Shown here piece after piece: positions 5,904 to 14,650 of a stretch of DNA of 14,995 nucleotides (its first letter is position 1; each line of letters opens with the position of its first letter). Below the pieces are notes generated by a model that worked only from the letters and a program-made list of their open reading frames with translations, was not told the DNA's origin and did no database searches. Where the stretch lies: NCBI GenBank assembly GCA_023139715.1, contig JAGLNB010000009.1, positions 1-14,995 on the forward strand, written 5' to 3'. This DNA comes from Planctomycetota bacterium (GTDB lineage: Bacteria > Planctomycetota > Phycisphaerae > Sedimentisphaerales > Anaerobacaceae). The translations under genes and the position numbers were made by a program.

Positions 5904-7880
5904 CTAATCCTTGCAAATTGGAATGACAACTCTAAATTCACTTCCTTTGCCGGGTTTACTTTCAACTTCAATTTTGCCTTTGTGGGCATCGATGATAAAT
6001 TTGACAATACTCAAACCAAGGCCGGTGCCCTCAACGCTGCGAGCAAGAGAACTATCGGCCTGATAAAATCTGTCAAATATTTTTCTCATCTGCCGCCGTG
6101 TCATCCCTATCCCATTGTCCTTAACCGAAAAACAAACTCCGGCTTCGTCACCGAAAACTTTTAACTCGATTTGCTTGTCATCGTAAGAATATTTATAAGC
6201 GTTATCCAGCAGATTCACAAGTACCGTAATCATCGCATCTTTATCAGCTAAAACGAAAGGCAAATTTTCATCAATCGCCACATTAAATCTGCAATTTTCA
6301 TTATTGAATTTTGTCCGCATCGCCTCGACAGCGGATTCAGCAATTTTAGCTGGAGCGATTTTTATAAGATTAAATGCCTGCTTGTTTCGTTCCATACGGC
6401 TGAAGGTAAGAAAATTATCTATCAATCTGCTTAGGCGAGCGTTTTCTTTTGAAATCAGCTTCATATATTCAGTAGCGGTTTTTTCTTCTTCGTAGTTGCC
6501 CTGCAAAATCGTATCAACGAGAACCCGCATCGATGAAAGCGGTGTTTTCAATTCGTGAGTTACCGTTGCGATAAAATCATTTTTCAATCTATTCATTTTT
6601 GCCTGCCGAAGTATCGCTCTGGCAGAAAAAATTACGAGCAGCGTCATAAAAACAATTACCAAAATCGCTATCCAGAAATAAACCACCTGCTGCTGTCTCG
6701 TAGCCGCTGCAAAAACGCCCTGACGAAAATAAACTTCAATTTTCCAGTCGGGAAAAAATCCACTCGGATTGAAAGAAAGAAACGGCTGCTCGGATGAAGT
6801 TTTACTATCAATGCGTAAACCCAAACCATCTGCAACACGACAAAAAACAATTTCATCCTCGTTAATTTCAACTGTTTCTTGCCAGAATTGCGACATCTTT
6901 TCAGATGTTACCAATCCCAATACGTCTCCATTATAAAGTCTAAACGATATGCCGTATAAGGATTTGATTTTTGGTATATTTCTAAAGGTTTTTTCAGGCA
7001 TACTACTTTCAAATAAACCAGAAGCTGCCAGTGCTATTTTTTGGCAATTTATAATCCGCTCGGCATTTTCGATTTGCGATTTCAGTTTATCAGACAATTC
7101 GACTTCGGCTGCCAAAGCTATGAGTTTGCCAAGCACAAACATTTTTGTCTCTGTTGGAAAGACCAATTTTGCTGAATTTGAAAGTTGATATTCAAGCTCA
7201 GCTAACAGGTTTTCATTATTCGTCCTGCCGTAAAGATTAACCAGCATCAATCCGGCAAGAGCGATTTGTTTGGGGGGAAGATTTACAGTTTCATTAGCAT
7301 CCTGATAAGCCAAAAGCTCGCATTGAGCTATAGCTTGGGCAAGTTCACCCTGCTTTGAAAGGCAGCGAACAATTGCAAATTTACATTCGTAAACAACTTC
7401 CATAATAGAAGAAGTCGAACCGATAAATTCATATTGTTTTATTGCTTCTTGGAAATTTCTGTCAACATATTCCAGTTTCCAGACATCACAAACCCTATCC
7501 GACAATACAGGTGTGTTATGCTCAAAAATTGGATATGTTATTTTGCCCTGCTCATAAATAACAAAAGCAGAAAAATCTTCATATTGCTCGATATATTTTT
7601 CCGGAAAAATCTTTAGATTATCTTCATATTCATCAATATTTTTTATCAGTTTATTTTCAATATTGCCCCAGTAATCGTTACAGTAGTTTGCAAAAGAGTT
7701 TGGCAGTTTTGCCGTATAAATATCAATCAGCTTTTGCCGGATGGCAAGGCGTTCGTTTTTCACTGTCTGGCTCATAAACCAGAGTAGACAGACGGTAGGC
7801 AATACTACCGCTATTACAAGCAGCAATATCACCCACCGCATCTGGTTATGACCGGCAGAAATTTTGCCTTTGTTTCTCAT
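5904..7880 (-). CDS. Transmembrane sensor histidine kinase
   Basis: 658 residues. A first membrane helix (about 15-36) and a second (about 400-422) enclose an extracytoplasmic region of about 360 residues with no recognised sensor fold; residues 140-280 look helical and repeat-like. The kinase core follows: H-box with H442 (TVTHELKTPLSS), N-box N560 (LVNLLDNAYKYS), G1 box DNGIGM (588-593), F-box IFDRF (601-605) and G2 box GTGLGLS (618-624). All catalytic motifs are intact, so it should autophosphorylate and pass phosphate to the response regulator encoded downstream. It starts 9 nt after the stop of the LamG gene, which suggests translational coupling. No HAMP domain is evident between the second helix and the H-box. 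Confidence 0.93.
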   Translation of the reverse strand: MRNKGKISAGHNQMRWVILLLVIAVVLPTVCLLWFMSQTVKNERLAIRQKLIDIYTAKLPNSFANYCNDYWGNIENKLIKNIDEYEDNLKIFPEKYIEQYEDFSAFVIYEQGKITYPIFEHNTPVLSDRVCDVWKLEYVDRNFQEAIKQYEFIGSTSSIMEVVYECKFAIVRCLSKQGELAQAIAQCELLAYQDANETVNLPPKQIALAGLMLVNLYGRTNNENLLAELEYQLSNSAKLVFPTETKMFVLGKLIALAAEVELSDKLKSQIENAERIINCQKIALAASGLFESSMPEKTFRNIPKIKSLYGISFRLYNGDVLGLVTSEKMSQFWQETVEINEDEIVFCRVADGLGLRIDSKTSSEQPFLSFNPSGFFPDWKIEVYFRQGVFAAATRQQQVVYFWIAILVIVFMTLLVIFSARAILRQAKMNRLKNDFIATVTHELKTPLSSMRVLVDTILQGNYEEEKTATEYMKLISKENARLSRLIDNFLTFSRMERNKQAFNLIKIAPAKIAESAVEAMRTKFNNENCRFNVAIDENLPFVLADKDAMITVLVNLLDNAYKYSYDDKQIELKVFGDEAGVCFSVKDNGIGMTRRQMRKIFDRFYQADSSLARSVEGTGLGLSIVKFIIDAHKGKIEVESKPGKGSEFRVVIPICKD

Positions 7881-7889
7881 TCGCTGATT

Positions 7890-10691
7890 CTATTCATTTT
7901 GATTATAGACAGCTAAAATCTCATTTTCACTAAGGCCATAGTTGTAAATGCGTACATCATCAACAAGGCCATTCCAGTAACGGCCTGCCTCTTGTGCGTT
8001 TTCACCAATATAAACCTGATAATCATTTGTGTTAATGGCACCTGAAGCTTCTTCGGAAGCGGCTAAATCACCGTCCAAATACAGATAAAGCTTTGAACCA
8101 TTATATACTCCGACAACGTGATGCCATTCGCCATCACTCACGCTCACTCGAACATAGGGGGGCTGCACACCGCTGCAGCCAAACTCAACTTTATCGTACC
8201 ATCTGTGCAGTCTCCAGGCACTATCGCCTTTAGTGATGATAGACTGCCAGTTCTTAGGAGAAGAATCAGCTTTTACCCAGCAGGCAACCGTAAACTGACC
8301 GGTGAAATCGAAATTGGATTCATTTGCGATTTCAACATAATCGCCGTCTCCATCAAATTGCAAAACGCCGCCTATTTTGCCGCCATCTGGCAACCATCTC
8401 GGATTACCTTTCAATGTTCCAAAATTATCATTGCCCGATGAATCAGCAGCAATGCTGCCTTCGGTTTCGTCGAATTTCCACCAGCCGATGATTTTTCCAG
8501 TCGTGCTAAAACTCCATACATCGCCTGCTGCAACTGTGCCATCTTCCCACACTTCATCAACACGCCAGTAATAAGTGTTGTCTTTTTCAATTTTCGGCAA
8601 AACAATTTTGTCAGAACCGTCAACTTCAGCCAGCAATTTCAGCTCATCGATTTTCGTTCCAAAATAAACCCTGTGAGAAACAGCATTTAATCCCGGTTTA
8701 AAATCAAGTTTCAAATCAGCAGCCGCACCAACTATGCCTTTGTCAGCCGGGTAAGGATTCGTGGCCGTAGTTAATTTGGATTCGAAATCCATTTTAGACA
8801 ACTGCATCAGCAATGGAAAGACTTTGTCCAAAGCCGGAATGTTTTCCAAACTCGCATTAATATTAAAATTGTTATCGCTTTCACCGCTGCAAACTTTTAC
8901 GTAAGTTCCATCACAGGCCTTTGCCAATTGTTCGAGTGTTTTGTGAACGGGATTTATCGGATTATCATAAATTGAAATTATGTAATCGTCCGCAATTCGT
9001 ATCGCTCCGCCAAGATTAACTATAGCTACTTTGCTCGTATCGGGTTTGAGCCCAGCTACAGCTTTTTGTAAAGTTCCGGCAGTTAAAACAGATTTTTCTT
9101 TTTTTATTGCCGCCAACGAATCTTCGAGAACTTTCGGGCTAAACGCAATAACTGTCGCCCTGCCCTGCCGACCGATACAACATCTTAGCTTTTTGCCATC
9201 ATCCAATTTAATAACATATTCATTATCTGCCGAAACTGATTGCTCATTTGTAAGCATTTCAGCGGTTTTCAAAAGCTGGCTGAATAACTGATAAGTATGC
9301 TGCGGATTATGGCTTGTAATGCTCAATCCCAAATTTGAAACGACAGGCATAGCATCTTCTTTTTTACCATGTTCGCACGGCAGAACAAACAAGCTAATTT
9401 GCTCTATGTTAGCAAAGATTTCACGGCCAATATTTAAGCCCGTTAATTTCTTAATTGTTTGTCTGGTTGTTTGAACCTGAATTCCGCTGGCTTGGTTTAG
9501 AGCCAAACTAACCAAAGCAACAGCTTTGGATGGCACGGCTTCAAAACTGGTTTTGGAAAGATTCGGCGTGCGAATCAAATTATACGCAAGGCAATTATGG
9601 CCGTCTTTGAAATTGACATTCGCTTCAATTTCCAAACCGTCTTCTTTAATAGATAAAAAAGCAATAATGTCCTCAATGCTGCCAAAATCAACAATAGCGT
9701 TCGCCATTTGCAGTTCATCTACATTGCCACTTCTCGCCGCTTGCTCAGCAATAGCGGCGTATGTGCCAGCTCCATCCAGCCAGATTGTTAAGGCATTTTC
9801 TTCCATGCTTTTTCTGCTAATCCGGGAAAAACTTTTGTTTTGTGAGCTTAAACTCGGCTCATTTGTAATTGTTTTATATTGTTTAACAGACCATCGCAGC
9901 TGCTCAAGTGGGTGAGCGATAATGATTACATTATCATCATATGCAACGCCGGCCTGGCCTTTAATAATCAATGTCTGCATACCTTCAATTGGCTCGCCGG
10001 CTTTTCCAGCCATACCAAGCCCGGCCAGAATCATACCTCGCAGCGCATCGCTTTTGCCGGGATACAAAACAGCTACCATTGGCGGGTTCTCGTTACGAAT
10101 TTCTATAAGCCCCACAGCCATCCCGCGTATCTTTTTGAATTCAGCCATCATACCGGGATTAAAAAGTGCAGCCATTATATCGCCGGGCGATTTCTGCTGA
10201 CCATTTCCTGCATTAGCACCGATAGCCGCCAAAGGATTTGCAAATTGCGTGTCTTTCAGCATATTCAGAATAATTTCGATTTGCCTGCCGGGACTGCCGA
10301 GTTCCAGATATATTTTAGTGTCAGGCGGCATCAGAGCTGCCGGGTCTGAACTGCTCATTTCCACCAATAGCGGCTTGACCTTCTCAATAATTGAAGTTTG
10401 CTGTGGAAATCCGTCTACCAATTTTTCAAAAACAACTTTTGCATTTTGTTCATCCTGTTTTTTAACGTGGCACATACCCAGCCGATACATTGCCTGAGCC
10501 GTGTGAGAATCATCGGCGGAACCAGTTGCGATTATTTCCTCGTAGATTTTGATTGCAGAGGCAATATCGCCTTCGATTTCCTCGGCGTAGAGTCCTTCCT
10601 GCAAAAGGTTCGCAGCCGATTTATTTTCCTCTGAAAAGGCAGTTGAACTTGCGAGCAGCAGAAAAAACAGAATAATGCTTAACTTTCTCAT
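7890..10691 (-). CDS. Secreted TPR / FN3-like / LamG (concanavalin A-like) protein
   Basis: 933 residues. A clear signal peptide (residues 1-20, ending STAFSEE) is followed by a TPR-like stretch (about 30-105; GLYAEEIEGDIASAIKIYEE, AMYRLGMCH). A long middle region (about 115-640) opens LMPPDTKIYLELG and resembles DUF3352-type extracellular proteins, a tentative match. An FN3-like domain (about 641-731; TYYWRVDEV, GDVWSFST) and a C-terminal LamG/concanavalin A-like domain (732-933; GWWKFDET, FTVACWVKA, WHHVVGVYNGSKLYLYLDG, GLVDDVRIYNYGLS) complete it. No enzyme motif is visible, so a binding role for glycans or other surface ligands is inferred. It is first in the operon with the sensor kinase, which makes a ligand-presenting partner plausible. 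AAAGGAG lies 8 nt before the ATG. Confidence 0.88.
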   Translation of the reverse strand: MRKLSIILFFLLLASSTAFSEENKSAANLLQEGLYAEEIEGDIASAIKIYEEIIATGSADDSHTAQAMYRLGMCHVKKQDEQNAKVVFEKLVDGFPQQTSIIEKVKPLLVEMSSSDPAALMPPDTKIYLELGSPGRQIEIILNMLKDTQFANPLAAIGANAGNGQQKSPGDIMAALFNPGMMAEFKKIRGMAVGLIEIRNENPPMVAVLYPGKSDALRGMILAGLGMAGKAGEPIEGMQTLIIKGQAGVAYDDNVIIIAHPLEQLRWSVKQYKTITNEPSLSSQNKSFSRISRKSMEENALTIWLDGAGTYAAIAEQAARSGNVDELQMANAIVDFGSIEDIIAFLSIKEDGLEIEANVNFKDGHNCLAYNLIRTPNLSKTSFEAVPSKAVALVSLALNQASGIQVQTTRQTIKKLTGLNIGREIFANIEQISLFVLPCEHGKKEDAMPVVSNLGLSITSHNPQHTYQLFSQLLKTAEMLTNEQSVSADNEYVIKLDDGKKLRCCIGRQGRATVIAFSPKVLEDSLAAIKKEKSVLTAGTLQKAVAGLKPDTSKVAIVNLGGAIRIADDYIISIYDNPINPVHKTLEQLAKACDGTYVKVCSGESDNNFNINASLENIPALDKVFPLLMQLSKMDFESKLTTATNPYPADKGIVGAAADLKLDFKPGLNAVSHRVYFGTKIDELKLLAEVDGSDKIVLPKIEKDNTYYWRVDEVWEDGTVAAGDVWSFSTTGKIIGWWKFDETEGSIAADSSGNDNFGTLKGNPRWLPDGGKIGGVLQFDGDGDYVEIANESNFDFTGQFTVACWVKADSSPKNWQSIITKGDSAWRLHRWYDKVEFGCSGVQPPYVRVSVSDGEWHHVVGVYNGSKLYLYLDGDLAASEEASGAINTNDYQVYIGENAQEAGRYWNGLVDDVRIYNYGLSENEILAVYNQNE

Positions 10692-10835
10692 TTGTAATCT
10701 CCTTTAACAAATAGAATAACATAGATTTACGATTTCCAACAGCAGGATTTATAGCAGGTGTTTGTTACCGATTTGCTACGGTTTTGTCCTTATTTGAAAG
10801 TTTCTTGAAAATTTTAAAAATTTTTTCTTAAATGC

Positions 10836-10863
10836 TTGACAAGGTATAAAATTCTAGTATACT
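10836..10863 (+). promoter_or_regulatory. Promoter of the GntR-ABC operon
   Basis: A consensus -35 TTGACA (10836-10841) and a -10 TATACT (10858-10863) are separated by 16 nt. The -10 lies in the perfect 8-bp palindrome AGTATACT (10856-10863). Transcription should start near 10870, about 33 nt before the gntR ATG. Confidence 0.75.
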
Positions 10864-10867
10864 TGTA

Positions 10868-10892
10868 ATAGTTGAGATAGTACAATAACTAT
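10868..10892. promoter_or_regulatory. Candidate GntR operator at the transcription start
   Basis: An inverted repeat with arms ATAGTT (10868-10873) and AACTAT (10887-10892) around 13 bp, just downstream of the -10 box. It has the layout of autoregulatory sites of YtrA-type GntR repressors, which head the operon they control. Binding is inferred. Confidence 0.45.
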
Positions 10893-10902
10893 AGGTGATT
10901 AA

Positions 10903-11301
10903 ATGCAGTTTCATATTGACAATGCCTCAAACCGAGCTGCTTATCAGCAGATAATAGACCAGGTCAAGCGTGATGTCGCTCTTGGCCGGCTGGTAAAAGA
11001 TGAAAAACTGCCGACAGTAAGACAACTGGCAAATCAGCTTGCTATAAATCCCAATACAATAGCAAAATCCTATCGGCTTCTGGAACGTGAAGGAATTATA
11101 GTCACCAAACCCGGTTCAGGTGCCTTCGTTGCAAATCTCGACAGCAATCTAAGTAGAGCTGTAAGGAAAAAGTTAGTCAATAATGATATTGAGAGGATTG
11201 TTGTCGAGGCCTTTCATATGCAGATTGATAAGCAGATAATATTGGAATGGTTTAATAACGCAATAGACAAATTTAATCTGACTACAAAAAAGGACGGATA
11301 A
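10903..11301 (+). CDS. GntR-family regulator, YtrA subfamily
   Basis: 132 residues, the short YtrA type: a winged helix (about 11-77; PTVRQLANQLAINPNTIAKS, LEREGIIVTKPGSGAFV) followed by only about 50 residues of helix for dimerisation, too short for the effector domains of FadR or HutC types. YtrA regulators repress adjacent ABC transporter genes and often respond to envelope or antibiotic stress. AGGTG lies 6 nt before the ATG. The gene is 4 nt from the ABC ATPase gene. Confidence 0.93.
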   Translation: MQFHIDNASNRAAYQQIIDQVKRDVALGRLVKDEKLPTVRQLANQLAINPNTIAKSYRLLEREGIIVTKPGSGAFVANLDSNLSRAVRKKLVNNDIERIVVEAFHMQIDKQIILEWFNNAIDKFNLTTKKDG

Positions 11302-11305
11302 GCGG

Positions 11306-12208
11306 ATGAGTAATGAAGCTATAAAAATAAAAAATCTCGTTAAATATTACGATGGACGGTGTATTTTAGATAACGTCAATCTTGAAGTTCCACGTGGCTG
11401 CATCTATGGTTTGTTAGGCCGTAACGGTGTCGGCAAAACAACGCTTATCAGGATTCTCTTGGGTCTTGATTCGCCGACAAGAGGCCAAACACATCTATTG
11501 GGTTGTGATTCTTTACAGCTTTCTGCAGAAATTCACGGGCGAATTGGTTACGTCGCTGAAGGCCATAACCTTATCCAGAGTTACAGGGTTGGCAAACTAA
11601 TCAATCTATGCAAAAGTCTTTCTGCAAAATGGGACCAGAATTTTTTTGACCATTTGCTTGAAACATTCCGTCTGCCGATGGACAGGAAAATAAAACAGCT
11701 GTCATCCGGTATGCGGGCACAATTAAATTTGTCTTTGGCGATGGCAATAGACCCTGAATTATTGATTCTTGACGACCCAACGCTGGGGCTTGATACCGTT
11801 GCCAGACGCCAGTTTCTGGAATTGGCAATAGATATTCTTCAGCAGGATAATCGAACCATCTTGTTCAGTTCTCACATTTTAAGCGATGTTGAAAGAATCG
11901 CTGACCGCATAGGAATACTTGTAGCAGGGAAATTAGTTGTGGATTGCACACTTGAGGAACTCAAAACCAGAATTACAAAACTTCGCCTGATTTTCCCGGA
12001 AAAACCGCCTGCCGACCTGCATTTAACCGACATAATAAATCAGCAAACTCAGGGCAGAGAATTGGTAATAACAATCGCAAATTTGAACAAACAAAAACAG
12101 GCAATTATAGAAACATTCAATCCTTCCAGTTGTACGGAAATCCCAATGAGCTTAGAGGATATATTTATTGAATGTACTGATACGAAGCCCTTATCAATTA
12201 TAAATTAG
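11306..12208 (+). CDS. ABC transporter ATP-binding protein (YtrB/BcrA-like)
   Basis: 300 residues. Walker A GRNGVGKT (38-45), signature LSSGM (132-136), Walker B LLILDDP (152-158), D-loop GLD (161-163) and switch H190 (FSSH) are present. Two positions depart from the canon: the Q-loop position carries E85 (GYVAEGH) and the residue after Walker B is D157 rather than the catalytic glutamate. I think such changes recur in GntR-linked relatives, but this was not checked. About 90 C-terminal residues beyond the nucleotide-binding domain are like those of BcrA-type exporters. It should energise the permease encoded 17 nt downstream; the substrate is unknown. Confidence 0.94.
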   Translation: MSNEAIKIKNLVKYYDGRCILDNVNLEVPRGCIYGLLGRNGVGKTTLIRILLGLDSPTRGQTHLLGCDSLQLSAEIHGRIGYVAEGHNLIQSYRVGKLINLCKSLSAKWDQNFFDHLLETFRLPMDRKIKQLSSGMRAQLNLSLAMAIDPELLILDDPTLGLDTVARRQFLELAIDILQQDNRTILFSSHILSDVERIADRIGILVAGKLVVDCTLEELKTRITKLRLIFPEKPPADLHLTDIINQQTQGRELVITIANLNKQKQAIIETFNPSSCTEIPMSLEDIFIECTDTKPLSIIN

Positions 12209-12225
12209 GAACAGGAGAGATTTAT

Positions 12226-12879
12226 ATGCTTACACTTATAAAAAGGGAAATTGAAGATAAGTATGTTTATTTTATCATTGCAGCTGCCATAGCTGCGATA
12301 TTTGTCACTAAGATGATATTTCATAGAGTAATTATGCGCTGTGATTATGGACCAATCGGCCTGCAGGGCGGCAAATGGGGGGTGTATGAAACAACAATGT
12401 ATCTCTTGATATTCTGGCCGTTTGCAGCTACCGCAATGGGTGCAATGCAGATGTACAGCGACAGGGACAAAAAGATATCATCATTTCTATCAACACTGGC
12501 AACTACCAGAAAACAGATTCTAACAGCTAAGCTAATAACCGGTTTTCTATGGATGCTAGTTATCTTTGTGCCTATCGTTATAACCGATGTTATATTGCTG
12601 CAAATCTTTCCCAGATTAGCCCTGCCGGACATCGGCTTTTTTGTAAAGTGCTTTGCTTCGGTATTTTTGTGTTACATAGCTTGCTATGCCTTTGGTTTGC
12701 AAATCGGCTGGACCACAAAAAGAGTATCAACTGCTCTCGGCATTATCTTAGTAACACCGCTTTTGATATTGGTAATAGCCATTAAGGGATTCAGTTTTCA
12801 GGCCATTGCCATCCTGTCGCTGTTTACGGTACTGTCAATAGCCAGAACCTGGCAGAAATTTATGTCATCACCTCTTTAG
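12226..12879 (+). CDS. ABC-2-type transporter permease
   Basis: 217 residues, almost all hydrophobic, with about six membrane helices (roughly 12-32, 56-77, 100-128, 138-162, 168-187 and 190-208). The hydrophilic stretch YSDRDKKISSFLSTLATTRKQI after helix 2 matches the cytoplasmic coupling region usual in ABC-2 permeases. No ATPase motif is present, so it pairs with the preceding ATPase as a half-transporter that presumably dimerises. AGGAGAG lies 6 nt upstream of the ATG. Confidence 0.88.
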   Translation: MLTLIKREIEDKYVYFIIAAAIAAIFVTKMIFHRVIMRCDYGPIGLQGGKWGVYETTMYLLIFWPFAATAMGAMQMYSDRDKKISSFLSTLATTRKQILTAKLITGFLWMLVIFVPIVITDVILLQIFPRLALPDIGFFVKCFASVFLCYIACYAFGLQIGWTTKRVSTALGIILVTPLLILVIAIKGFSFQAIAILSLFTVLSIARTWQKFMSSPL

Positions 12880-12889
12880 GGAGTTAGCT

Positions 12890-14530
12890 ATGAAATTTGC
12901 GAACAAATACATTATTAAGGTTCTCGCTACTGGCTTTGTAGTCCTGGTTATCCTGTCAATTTTATTGTTCTGGGCTCGAAAAACATGCCAGTCCATTTTT
13001 TACAACAATCTGCTGGTAGTAGGTGAAAAAGCACGGGTAAAGGTCCAGCCTTCAGGGCTTCTGCCGGAACTGGATAATTCTCCTGAAGTTGTTAGAAAAT
13101 CTTCTATTGATGCCTACATTAGACACGGCGTGCCATTTGATAGTTTGGGATTTCTGAGAGATATTATGGAATTGCAAAATGGGAAATCAATGGACTTTTC
13201 CGTAATTAGCAGGGACGGGAAAAAGGAAAACTATAATAATTTAATCCTTTTTGATAAGAAATCAGGATTGTTCGTTTTCTATGACGTTTTTAAGGCCAAA
13301 AGGGGCTGGGATAGAAAGGCAATACTTTACGCCGGGCCGAAAGGTGTAAGCAAGACAGCTGATAAAAATCTTGGACGGTTCTCCAAACCTCAAAACAACC
13401 TATGGAGATTTTACGCGGATTCTTTAATATTTTTTGACAAATTACATTCCTGCTTTTTTAAAGTCAGGTTTGTTGAAAAAACCGTAGCCAGAAGCCAACA
13501 ACTTTCTGAAGTTGTTCAAATCGGAGGAACTATCGGTCTTGATAAGAATGCAGATTGTCTTGGACCTTTAACATGGTTACCACCTTTGAGGAAGCAAACA
13601 GAACTGGATAAAGAAAACAAAAAGAAAAAATGGGCTTCTATTCACAAAGACGGAAAAACAATAAATCTTGTATCTGCCACAGAAAAACATACGGGGGCCT
13701 ATTCAAAAGAAGAATATCTTATTCTTAAGAGCAATGGTGAGATTCTAAAATTAAACAGCAAGACTCTCCAAATCAGTAGCCCAATTGGTTTCCTGCCATC
13801 CGGGGTCGATTCGGCTGGCCGAGCAAAGCCGGAGGATGAACTTTTTGCTTATTCAGTTTATCCTTTTGTTGCAAGTGGTGAGTACTCGGGAATTATTGCC
13901 GCAAGCATATCAAGAGAAGCAATGGAAATACAGGTGGCAGTTTTTGACAAAGATGGGAACTTAATCGAAAGAGAGGGCGCTCACATAGACCCCTTTAGTA
14001 TGGCTGGTGGGCCAGCTTTAACAATCACAAATTACCTTCTTGAAAATCTTCAGCCGGCTTTTTTGGGTTTGGTTTCTTATTTTACCGCTTCAACTTTCGA
14101 AGCAGTCGATGGCCATACAGGACTTTTTATTTTGCCAAATTCTATCGTTGCAATATTCAGCAGAGAAGGGAGAAGAGAAGCGAAAGACATTGTGGTCCCG
14201 CTTTTCTTAGCTATGTTTATAATATCTCCCTCAATTCTGTTGGGAGTACTGCTTGGTTTTGCGGTTTATAAAGACGCTGCAGTTACAGGATTTTCCAAAC
14301 GCGCAAAACGCTGTTGGCTGTTTGGCACAATTTTATTTGGATTGAGTGCCTACATTGCCTACAAGCTAACCAAGCCAAAAGATTCATTAATTACCTGTCA
14401 AAACTGCGGCAAAACGAGAAGGCCTGATATGGTCAGATGCCATCGTTGTGGGAGCAAATGGCAAATTCCTGAATTAACACCGCCAATATGGCGTGTAATA
14501 ACTGAGCCGGACAAAAAAATTGCGAGTTAG
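12890..14530 (+). CDS. Membrane protein with C-terminal zinc ribbon, function unknown
   Basis: 546 residues, starting 10 nt after the permease gene with GGGAG 7 nt before the ATG. An N-terminal helix (about 8-30) is followed by about 400 residues without a recognised fold, two helices (about 434-460 and 476-493) and a zinc ribbon with C503-C506 and C517-C520 (CQNCGK and CHRCGS). The middle region is rich in beta-type segments such as VFDKDGNLIE. The last place in a GntR-ABC operon suggests an accessory part of the transporter or its sensor, but no function can be assigned from sequence. By simple topology the zinc ribbon would face outside, which is unusual. Confidence 0.85.
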   Translation: MKFANKYIIKVLATGFVVLVILSILLFWARKTCQSIFYNNLLVVGEKARVKVQPSGLLPELDNSPEVVRKSSIDAYIRHGVPFDSLGFLRDIMELQNGKSMDFSVISRDGKKENYNNLILFDKKSGLFVFYDVFKAKRGWDRKAILYAGPKGVSKTADKNLGRFSKPQNNLWRFYADSLIFFDKLHSCFFKVRFVEKTVARSQQLSEVVQIGGTIGLDKNADCLGPLTWLPPLRKQTELDKENKKKKWASIHKDGKTINLVSATEKHTGAYSKEEYLILKSNGEILKLNSKTLQISSPIGFLPSGVDSAGRAKPEDELFAYSVYPFVASGEYSGIIAASISREAMEIQVAVFDKDGNLIEREGAHIDPFSMAGGPALTITNYLLENLQPAFLGLVSYFTASTFEAVDGHTGLFILPNSIVAIFSREGRREAKDIVVPLFLAMFIISPSILLGVLLGFAVYKDAAVTGFSKRAKRCWLFGTILFGLSAYIAYKLTKPKDSLITCQNCGKTRRPDMVRCHRCGSKWQIPELTPPIWRVITEPDKKIAS

Positions 14531-14558
14531 TCTTGATTAATAGTTTATCCTCCTCCTC

Positions 14559-14591
14559 AGAGACTGAATTTTAAAATTCAGTCTCTTTTTT
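14559..14591 (+). terminator. Strong rho-independent terminator of the GntR-ABC operon
   Basis: The arms AGAGACTGAATTTT (14559-14572) and AAAATTCAGTCTCT (14573-14586) are a perfect 28-bp palindrome, so the hairpin loop comes from its AT-rich centre. T14586-T14591 form the U-tract. It lies 29 nt after the stop codon and is symmetrical enough to act in both directions only weakly, since the opposite strand lacks a T-run. Confidence 0.92.
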
Positions 14592-14636
14592 GTTGTTTTT
14601 TTGTGTCAAAATCATTGCAAAAAAAATTCAAGAAAT

Positions 14637-14650
14637 ACGAATTTTTTCGT
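14637..14650. promoter_or_regulatory. Candidate BlaI operator 1
   Basis: Palindrome ACGAA-TTTT-TTCGT, 14 bp with perfect 5-bp arms, immediately upstream of and touching the putative -35 box. It shares both arms with operator 2, which argues for a common repressor. Confidence 0.65.

Larger units (their letters stand above)
10692..10902. other. Divergent intergenic region between the LamG and GntR operons
   Basis: 211 bp with promoters for both directions expected. The plus-strand promoter is clear. For the minus strand the best visible pair is TTGGAA (10734-10739) and TATTCT (10713-10718), but the spacer is only 15 nt, so it is weak. An AT-rich block at 10807-10830 separates the two halves. 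No small gene was found. Confidence 0.6.

Noticed and set aside
5884..5916. GrpB start at TTG 5916 overlapping the kinase gene
   Set aside because: The extra 11 residues do not fit the family, whose N-terminus aligns with MKIVLAEYNPDWP at 5883.
8118..10634. Plus-strand open frames of 60-156 codons opposite the LamG gene
   Set aside because: They are antisense shadows of a long, domain-bearing gene with signal peptide and ribosome site; none shows a recognisable domain.
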